A DNA stretch of 12,585 nucleotides from CAYRHS01 sp964424125 (GTDB taxonomy: Bacteria > Actinomycetota > Acidimicrobiia > IMCC26256 > JAOSJL01), in assembly GCA_964424125.1 (NCBI GenBank), contig CAYRHS010000089.1:1-12585 (forward strand), given 5' to 3'. A model generated the notes under the pieces. It made no database searches. It was not told the DNA's origin and saw only the letters and a list, made by a program, of their open reading frames with translations. Positions 6,917 to 12,585 of the stretch are shown here, piece after piece (within the stretch, counting starts at the first letter, position 1; every line of letters begins with the position of its first letter). A program made the translations under genes and the position numbers.

Positions 6917-7094
6917 GATCGCTTCGGTCACCGCCTGTGGTTGTGGCCCTGGTGATCGGTAAGGGTATGGGAGCTTCGACCCCCCGTCCGCGAAGCGGTC
7001 GCCTGGGGCGGGGGCGAGCGAAGGCGAGACCGGCCCATCCCTCCGAGGACGAGACGCAGCGCAACGCAGCGCTGCGAAACGGACAGGAGTGGAG
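6917..7094 (+). other. Structured 5' leader of the surface-protein mRNA (four predicted hairpins)
   Basis: About 178 bases precede the ATG without a supported gene. Four hairpins can be drawn in tandem: CGGTCACC with GGTGATCG (6925-6932 and 6951-6958, one G-U pair); GCTTCG with CGAAGC (6973-6978 and 6991-6996, C-rich loop); GGTCGCCT with AGGCGAGACC (6997-7004 and 7022-7031, small bulge); and a perfect 8-bp CGCAGCGC/GCGCTGCG (7055-7062 and 7069-7076). The C-rich loop of the second could also pair with the G-rich stretch near 7005-7014. AGGAG at 7085-7089, five bases before ATG 7095, is the ribosome binding site, nine bases after the last hairpin. It does not match c-di-GMP or c-di-AMP riboswitch cores that I can recall, so no class is assigned. 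Confidence 0.4.
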
Positions 7095-10000
7095 ATGGGC
7101 CACCAGCCTGGTTCACGTCGTCAACGCCCCGCGCGCCGTTCCCTTCGGGGACGCAGGTTCTTCGTGTCGGCACTCTCGCTGGTCACGACGCTGGCATTGA
7201 TCGGCATCGTGCCCGCCGCCGCCGACGAAGGCGACGGGACCACCGACCCGTCGACGACGGGCCCCGACACCACCCAGCCACCCGCCGACCAGAGCGGCGA
7301 CCAGAACGCCGCGCCCGCCGACGAAACCGGTGACCAGAACGCGGCGCCGGCGGACGAGTCCGGCGGCGAGGGCGCACCGTTCGAGGTCCAGCCGGTCGAG
7401 CCTCCCTCGGACGTCGCGGTTCCGGCACCGGCGACGGTGCCCGGGGCGTCCGAGCGTTCCGAGCTGGAAGGCGATCCGCGCACGATCACGGTCCGCTCCG
7501 AGACCGCTCCCGACGATCCGGGCCCGCAGTTCACCTTCGACTTTCGCCTGGAAGCGTGCCAAGAGGTCGGTGCGTCGGGCGACGCCTGCACGCCATTCGA
7601 CCCACCGCAGTACGTGGGCCCCGCGCCGGTCACGCTTGGTGACGGCGGCGCGCACACTTGGGGCGACCTTGAGTACGGCCGCACCTACCGGCTCCGCCAG
7701 GACGCCTCAGACCCGGCCTGGGCGCTGACCAACGTCGAGTGCGCCCCCGCGGACCCGGTGCAGTCGTCGGGCAACGTCGAAGCACGTGAAGCGACCGTGC
7801 GTCTCGCCGACGCGAACGACCAGCGGCACACGACGTGCGTGTTCGTGAACACCGACGCCGCGATCGAGGTCCACAAGAAGGCGGACCGCGCTGCGAACGG
7901 CACGGTCGGCAACTTGGGCGGCGCGCTGTTCCAGGTGTACTCGAACTCGAGCTACACGACCCCCGTGCCCGGCGCGAGCTGTACCACCAGCGCGAGCGGC
8001 GTGTGCACGATCGCCGGGCTCAGCACCTCCACGACCTACTACCTGCGCGAAGTGACGGCCCCGACCGACTACCAGCGCATCGACACGATGACGGAGAGCT
8101 CGGGCGGATCCAAGATCTACGGGGAGCAGTTCTTCTTCTTCTCCAACTCGACGACCGGGAGCCGCGACTTCGCGAACCGGCGCGTTGATCCGCCGTTCCC
8201 GGATGCGTGCGGGCTGAACATCGCGCTCGTGATGGACCTCTCGAACTCGATCGACGCCACGGAGCTCGCGCAGATGAAGACGTCGGCCGAAGCCTTCGTC
8301 ACTGCGCTCGAGGGCACGCCCTCGTCCGTGGCCGGGTTCACCTTCGCGACAAGCGCTCCAGCCTCCGGCAACGCCAACCTCGCGCTCACGAGCGTGGCCA
8401 CGGCCGGCGGTGCGAACACCGCCCGAACCTGGATCGACAACCGAACGGAGCCCGGTGGTCAGGCCGGCGGCACGAACTGGGACGCCGGGCTGCGCCAGCT
8501 CATCGCGGGCGCGGGGACCTACGACATCGTGGTGTTCCTCACCGACGGCAACCCGACCTTCTACGGCTCGCCGCAGAGCGGCGGCAGCGGCTCGTCCACG
8601 ACCTTCCGCGAAGTGGAGGAGGGCGTCTTCTCCGCCAACGGTGTCAAGGCTACGAATCCCGATCTCAAGATGGTCGGTGTCGCCATCGGCTCGGGCGCGT
8701 CGGTCGACAACATCGCCGCGGTCTCCGGACCGATCGTGAACGACGACTACTTCCTCGCCGCGAACTTCCAGGACCTCGAGAACAAGCTCGAGGAGATCGC
8801 GACCAACCTCTGTGGTGGCACCGTCACCGTCAGGAAGCTGGTCGAGGGGCCGAACGGGTTCGAGGAGGCGGCGGGCTGGGACTTCACCGTCAGCGATTCC
8901 GCCCAGGGATCGGGCACGACCGACAGCAACGGTGTGACGCCCGCGTTCGACGTCAACCCGCCCCTGCCCAGGACGGTGACGATCACCGAGGACCTGGCCT
9001 CGAAGCCGGGGTACAGCATCGTCCAGACCGGGGGCAAGAACGCGACTTGTGTTCGCAACGGGAATGCCGTCCCCGGTGCCGATATCACCAATACCGCGGA
9101 CGGCGTCTCGCTCGAGATCGGCACCCTCGACATCGTCACCTGTGAGTTCAAGAACACGCCGGACCCGGTCACGATCAACGTCCGCAAGGAGACGGTGAAC
9201 GGCGTGGGCGGGCCGTTCACGATCGAGCGCACCGGCAACGACAGCGGCACCGGCTCGTTCGACTTCACGACGAGCGCGGGGAACAACCCCACCCCTGTTC
9301 AGTCGTGGACGAACCTGTTCCCCGGGACCTACACGCTCACCGAGACGAGCCTCCCGAGCGGGGACTGGGAGTTCACCGGCATCGACTGCGGCCAGGCCGA
9401 CGTGCCCAACCAGCTCACGCAGGTCGCGCTCGCTGCGGGTGAGACCGTCAATTGCACCTTCACGAACGAGCGCGCCGCACAACCGGGCTCGATCAGGGTG
9501 GTCAAGACTTCGGTCGGCAGTACCGGGACGTTCGACTTCACGCTCACGGGCCAGCCCGGCCGCCAGGTCACGACCAACTTCCCCGACGTCGCGGTGCTCG
9601 CGGATCCGTGGGAGAACCTCGCCCCGGGCCAGTCCTACACGCTGGACGAGGTCGACCAGGACGCATGGGCCGAAGGTGAGTTCTCCTGCTTCGCCGCGGG
9701 CCAGCCCCAGATCGACGGGGACCAGCCGGTCCTCCCGATCGAGGACGGCGAGAACTGGACGTGCCACATCACCGACTACAAGCGCCCGTCGGTGACGATC
9801 GTCAAGGACGCGAACCCGGCCGACGACACGCCCATCGACTTCGACATCGAGGGCGGCGCCGCGCCCGGCGCGCTCGACACGAACTTCGCGCTGAGCGACC
9901 CGACCAGCCCGTCACAGTCGTTCAACACCGAGTTGGTGTCGGATCGCTACACGGTCACCGAGCTTGCGCCATTCCCGAACGGATGGGACCTCACCGGGAT

Positions 10001-12585
10001 CGACTGCGGCGACTTCGATCGGGCGGCCGTCGACCTCGGCGCAGGTCAGGTCGAGCTGGTGCTCGACTGGGGTGACGCGGTCACGTGTACGTTCACGAAC
10101 GACGGTTCGGGTTCGGTGCACGTGACGAAGGCGACCGTCCCGCCAGGCCTCGACGGCACCTTCCCGGTCAGCCTCGACCAGGACGGTGGCGGCTACTCCG
10201 CCGGGTGGGACCTCGCGGGTGACACTGACGACCACACGTTCAACGACGTGCCCGCGGGCGTCAATTTGACCCTCGGGGAGGCCGCGGTCGCGAACTGGGC
10301 GCTGGAGAGCATCGTCTGCGACGGCCAGAACGTGACGAACGGCGATCCGTTCCAGGTGGCGCCGGGTCAGACGGCCGAGTGTGTGGTGACGAACAGCGCC
10401 GATCAGGGGACGATCGTCGTCCACAAGGAGACGGTGACCCCGAACGACCAGGACGCAACCGAGTTCTTCTTCTCCGATCTCGATGGCGTGCTCGACATCG
10501 ACCTGCTGATGGGCGGCCAGTCGGACAGCATCACGGTGGATCCAGGCACGTACAGGATCCTCGAGCCGAGACACCCCGGATGGCTGCTCTTCGATATTCA
10601 ATGCGATGCGGGTGGTTCAGGTGACGTGGCGAACCGCATTGCGACGTACAACGTCGGTCCTGGCGAAACGGTGGAGTGCACGTTCTACAACGGCCAAGCG
10701 GAGCTCGGGGTGTCGAAGTCGGTGGTGACGGCGACGCCGGACGCGACCGTGTTCCCGTTCACGGGTGCGATCAACGCGTCGCTTCCCGGCGGCGACTCCG
10801 ATTCGGTCTACGTCGGCGCGGGTGACCAGGACAGCGAGTTCCAGGTCACCGAGGGTGCCGTGACAGGTTGGGACCTCACCGACATCACCTGCGACCCCGG
10901 CGGCTCGGGCGCCATCGGCTCTCGTACCGCGACCTACACGGTGCAGGCGGGCGACAGCGTCGGCTGCGACTTCGAGAACACCGAACGCGGCTCGATCACG
11001 ATCGCCAAGGCGACCGACCCGCCGCTCGGTGACAACTCTCCGTACTTCGACTTCGGTGGCGACCTGGCCGGGTTCTTGCTCAAGGACGGTCAGAGTCAGA
11101 CGTTCCAGAACCGGGCGCCCGGTGACTACACCCAGTCCGAGGGGCCCCAGGCGGGCTGGCAGCTCACCGACATCTCCTGTGACGGCGACTACACGCCCGA
11201 TCTGGCCCAAGGCGCGGTCACGGTCCATCTGGGCGCGGGCGAACACATCACCTGCACGTTCACGAACGAGGGTTCGGGTTCGGTGCACGTGACGAAGGCG
11301 ACGGATCCGCCGGGTCTCTCGGACAACTTCCCGGTGACGTTGGCCCAGGACGGCGGTGGCTACTCCGCGGGTTGGACGCTGACGGGTGACACCGACGACC
11401 ACACGTTCAACGACGTGCCCGCGGGTGTCGACCTGTCCCTCGGCGAGGATTCGGTCCCGAACTGGGCGTTGGAGAGCATCGTCTGCGACGACGTGGACGT
11501 GACGAACGGTGACCCGTTCCAGGTCACCCCGGGTGAGACGGTCGAATGTGTGGTGACGAACACGCCGAGTGCGGGGAATGTTCGTGTGGAGAAGGACACG
11601 GACCCCGACGGCCTCTCGGGGACGTTCCCGGTGAACCTGACCGACGGTGGCAGCTACGACGAGAACGGCAACCTGGTCGACGACGGTGGGACGTTCACGT
11701 TTACCGACGTGCCACTCCAGAGTGATCTGAGCCTGACCGAGGACCTCACGGCTCTGCCGTGGAGTCTGGACGGCGTCGTCTGTGACGGCGTCGACATCGC
11801 CCAGGGCACCTTCCAGGTGCAGCCGGGGGAGACGGTCGATTGTGTGGTGACGAACCTGCCCGACCCGGGCCGGGTCATCATCACCAAGGACACCGATCCC
11901 GAGGGTCTGTCGGGTCCGTTCACGGCCAACCTCTCTGGTCCGAACGGCTACGACCAGAATCGGCCGCTGGCGGGTGACGGCAGCACGGTTCAGATCTTCG
12001 ACGTGCCTGCGGATACGGGCTATGCGGTCACCGAGACTGATGCGGCCGGGTTCAACCTCGTCGACGTCCAATGTCAGGACGGCCCGGACTCGGTCGATGC
12101 GTCGAGCTTTACCGTGCCAGCGGGCGGGATCATCGGCTGTGTCATCACGAACAGCGAGCCTGATCCGGGTGAGGTGATCGTCACCAAGGACACGAACCCC
12201 GAGGGTCTCTCGGGTGATTTCCTGATCACGGTGGACGGTCCTGGTGGTGCGCAGCAGCACACGCTCACCACTGATGGTGACTCGCACGGTTTCGACGTGC
12301 CCGCGGGGACCGGGTTCTCGGTGGACGAGACGTTGCCGGCGGGTTGGAACGCGTACGACATCGAGTGCGACGACGGCCAGACCGACCCGGCGGACTTCGA
12401 CGTCCAGGCGGGCCAGACGGTCGAGTGCGTGGTGACGAACGGCGAGCCCGATCCGGGCCGGGTGCTGATCACCAAGCACACCGACCCCGAGGGCCTGTCG
12501 GGTCCGTTCACGGCCAACCTGTCCGGCCCCAACGCGTCCGACGTGGACCGCGTGCTGACCGGTGATGGGAGGCCGGTCCAGATCC
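7095..12585 (+). CDS. Giant exported VWA/SpaA-repeat adhesin (pilus-tip or stalk-like), 3'-truncated by window edge
   Basis: One uninterrupted frame of 1,830 codons, open at the right edge. Order of parts: an Arg-rich N-terminus with GRRFFVS (about 19-25, Tat-like) and a hydrophobic segment ending VPAAA at 39-43, a probable cleavage site; an acidic linker with an 11-residue tandem repeat (63-94); a degenerate Ig-like repeat (about 126-256); a SpaA/CnaB-type domain (about 257-330); a von Willebrand A domain (about 372-573) with complete MIDAS residues DLSNS (381-385), Thr460 and Asp484; then at least 13 prealbumin-fold repeats from residue 574. Each repeat starts near a VxK strand, has an xTE strand and ends xCxFTN or xCVVTN. 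VWA plus SpaA stalks is the design of Gram-positive pilus-tip adhesins, so a role in attachment is inferred. An LPXTG or other anchor, if present, lies beyond the window. ATG 7095 has AGGAG five bases upstream. Confidence 0.9.
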   Translation, partial: MGHQPGSRRQRPARRSLRGRRFFVSALSLVTTLALIGIVPAAADEGDGTTDPSTTGPDTTQPPADQSGDQNAAPADETGDQNAAPADESGGEGAPFEVQPVEPPSDVAVPAPATVPGASERSELEGDPRTITVRSETAPDDPGPQFTFDFRLEACQEVGASGDACTPFDPPQYVGPAPVTLGDGGAHTWGDLEYGRTYRLRQDASDPAWALTNVECAPADPVQSSGNVEAREATVRLADANDQRHTTCVFVNTDAAIEVHKKADRAANGTVGNLGGALFQVYSNSSYTTPVPGASCTTSASGVCTIAGLSTSTTYYLREVTAPTDYQRIDTMTESSGGSKIYGEQFFFFSNSTTGSRDFANRRVDPPFPDACGLNIALVMDLSNSIDATELAQMKTSAEAFVTALEGTPSSVAGFTFATSAPASGNANLALTSVATAGGANTARTWIDNRTEPGGQAGGTNWDAGLRQLIAGAGTYDIVVFLTDGNPTFYGSPQSGGSGSSTTFREVEEGVFSANGVKATNPDLKMVGVAIGSGASVDNIAAVSGPIVNDDYFLAANFQDLENKLEEIATNLCGGTVTVRKLVEGPNGFEEAAGWDFTVSDSAQGSGTTDSNGVTPAFDVNPPLPRTVTITEDLASKPGYSIVQTGGKNATCVRNGNAVPGADITNTADGVSLEIGTLDIVTCEFKNTPDPVTINVRKETVNGVGGPFTIERTGNDSGTGSFDFTTSAGNNPTPVQSWTNLFPGTYTLTETSLPSGDWEFTGIDCGQADVPNQLTQVALAAGETVNCTFTNERAAQPGSIRVVKTSVGSTGTFDFTLTGQPGRQVTTNFPDVAVLADPWENLAPGQSYTLDEVDQDAWAEGEFSCFAAGQPQIDGDQPVLPIEDGENWTCHITDYKRPSVTIVKDANPADDTPIDFDIEGGAAPGALDTNFALSDPTSPSQSFNTELVSDRYTVTELAPFPNGWDLTGIDCGDFDRAAVDLGAGQVELVLDWGDAVTCTFTNDGSGSVHVTKATVPPGLDGTFPVSLDQDGGGYSAGWDLAGDTDDHTFNDVPAGVNLTLGEAAVANWALESIVCDGQNVTNGDPFQVAPGQTAECVVTNSADQGTIVVHKETVTPNDQDATEFFFSDLDGVLDIDLLMGGQSDSITVDPGTYRILEPRHPGWLLFDIQCDAGGSGDVANRIATYNVGPGETVECTFYNGQAELGVSKSVVTATPDATVFPFTGAINASLPGGDSDSVYVGAGDQDSEFQVTEGAVTGWDLTDITCDPGGSGAIGSRTATYTVQAGDSVGCDFENTERGSITIAKATDPPLGDNSPYFDFGGDLAGFLLKDGQSQTFQNRAPGDYTQSEGPQAGWQLTDISCDGDYTPDLAQGAVTVHLGAGEHITCTFTNEGSGSVHVTKATDPPGLSDNFPVTLAQDGGGYSAGWTLTGDTDDHTFNDVPAGVDLSLGEDSVPNWALESIVCDDVDVTNGDPFQVTPGETVECVVTNTPSAGNVRVEKDTDPDGLSGTFPVNLTDGGSYDENGNLVDDGGTFTFTDVPLQSDLSLTEDLTALPWSLDGVVCDGVDIAQGTFQVQPGETVDCVVTNLPDPGRVIITKDTDPEGLSGPFTANLSGPNGYDQNRPLAGDGSTVQIFDVPADTGYAVTETDAAGFNLVDVQCQDGPDSVDASSFTVPAGGIIGCVITNSEPDPGEVIVTKDTNPEGLSGDFLITVDGPGGAQQHTLTTDGDSHGFDVPAGTGFSVDETLPAGWNAYDIECDDGQTDPADFDVQAGQTVECVVTNGEPDPGRVLITKHTDPEGLSGPFTANLSGPNASDVDRVLTGDGRPVQI
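7281..7376 (+). repeat. 33-bp tandem repeat encoding an acidic linker (2 full copies and a partial third)
   Basis: Units at 7281-7313, 7314-7346 and 7347-7376 encode PADQSGDQNAA, PADETGDQNAA and PADESGGEGA. The first two are close at the DNA level; the third diverges. The Pro/Asp/Gln-rich sequence is likely an extended spacer between the signal peptide and the first folded domain. Such repeats can change copy number between strains. Confidence 0.8.
8205..8813 (+). other. VWA domain with complete MIDAS, flanked by two cysteines
   Basis: Within the adhesin, Cys372 opens the domain and Cys573 closes it, with no other cysteine between. DLSNS (381-385), Thr460 in GGTNWD and Asp484 in FLTDGN form the metal-ion-dependent adhesion site. 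The two bounding cysteines sit where the termini of VWA domains meet, as in the disulfide that closes vWF A1, so a similar clasp is inferred. Confidence 0.8.
10086..10397 (+). repeat. Repeat copy A of a 1,167-bp-spaced duplication
   Basis: This segment aligns without gaps to 11253-11564. The encoded repeats agree at 76 of 95 residues by hand count, far more than between either and its immediate neighbours. Stretches such as the 20-odd bases around 10227 (GACGACCACACGTTCAACGA) are identical. It suggests that a block of four repeats was duplicated or that gene conversion joined the two. Confidence 0.8.
11253..11564 (+). repeat. Repeat copy B of the 1,167-bp-spaced duplication
   Basis: Partner of 10086-10397; see that entry for the comparison. 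The offset of exactly 1,167 bases (389 codons) holds at both ends, so no insertion or deletion has occurred between the copies. A second pair, 11865 onward and 12453 onward, is offset by 588 bases (two repeats). Confidence 0.8.

Larger units (their letters stand above)
8814..12585 (+). repeat. Array of at least 13 tandem prealbumin-fold repeats
   Basis: Approximate repeat starts are 8814, 9165, 9483, 9786, 10110, 10404, 10698, 10989, 11277, 11571, 11865, 12165 and 12453 (the last is cut by the edge). Early repeats are longer (101-117 residues) and diverged; later ones settle at 96-100 residues and are much more alike, so the right-hand part of the array looks younger. Each complete repeat carries a Lys near its start, a Glu in an xTE-like strand, an Asn (Asp in the third) at its end, and two cysteines about 20 residues apart in the last third. 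These resemble SpaA/DUF5979-type surface repeats; the precise Pfam family was not determined. Confidence 0.85.

Noticed and set aside
6917..7094. Match to c-di-AMP or c-di-GMP riboswitch
   Set aside because: The leader is hairpin-rich, but the conserved cores of those classes, as I remember them, are not seen.
6937..7200. Small plus-strand ORF in the adhesin leader
   Set aside because: It overlaps the adhesin start in another frame, has no ribosome binding site and no recognisable content; the leader is better read as non-coding.
7707..9767. 686-codon open frame on the minus strand
   Set aside because: It is antisense to the adhesin frame, which has recognisable SpaA, VWA and repeat motifs. 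Its translation is Arg/Val/Asp-rich low complexity, typical of shadow frames in G+C-rich coding DNA.
10617..12479. 620-codon open frame on the minus strand
   Set aside because: Antisense to the stalk repeats; its own apparent repeats merely mirror those of the sense strand and it has no family motif.
8814..12585. Tandem repeats considered as a CRISPR or other DNA-level repeat array
   Set aside because: Units of about 290-350 bases keep one reading frame with protein-level conservation and no short repeat-spacer pattern; they are coding repeats.

Overview
The window is G+C-rich, with third codon positions dominated by G and C. The gene content (a short-type threonine synthase, a Rho with an Arg-rich insert, bL31 and DUF1385 in a row, GTG starts, apparently leaderless genes) points to an actinobacterium. 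The Thr-rich lipoprotein linker and the SpaA-repeat surface protein would suit an Acidimicrobiia-like lineage, but that placement is inference. No tRNA, rRNA, CRISPR array, insertion sequence or attachment site is visible.

Left part (1-3774): the 3' end of threonine synthase (thrC), then on the same strand a short-chain dehydrogenase. Next, convergent on the minus strand, comes a lipoprotein of the soluble PQQ-type aldose sugar dehydrogenase family. Divergent from that is a protein of the archaeal-type phosphoglycerate mutase superfamily (apgM-like). Many actinobacteria have thrC-thrB-rho. Here no thrB lies between thrC and rho, and the apgM-like gene occupies that interval, which suggests it is the homoserine kinase. 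It ends in a strong GC hairpin terminator.

Middle part (3806-6816): a well-formed promoter overlapping the terminator tail, a leader of about 195 nt, then rho, rpmE (zinc-type bL31) and a DUF1385/YqhQ-like membrane protein, closely spaced and probably co-transcribed. The prfA/prmC genes that often follow this block are not in the window.

Right part (6817-12585): a promoter, a leader of about 180 nt with four predicted hairpins, and one very large open frame (1,830 codons, still open at the right edge). It encodes an exported protein with a Tat-like or Sec signal, an acidic tandem-repeat linker, a degenerate Ig-like repeat, a SpaA/CnaB-type domain, a VWA domain with a complete MIDAS motif, and at least 13 tandem prealbumin-fold repeats of about 95-118 residues. 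Almost every complete repeat keeps a Lys...Glu...Asn/Asp triad (the isopeptide geometry of CnaB domains) together with two cysteines. The protein looks like a pilus-tip or stalk adhesin whose repeats may be double-locked by an isopeptide bond and a disulfide. This is the most distinctive system in the window.
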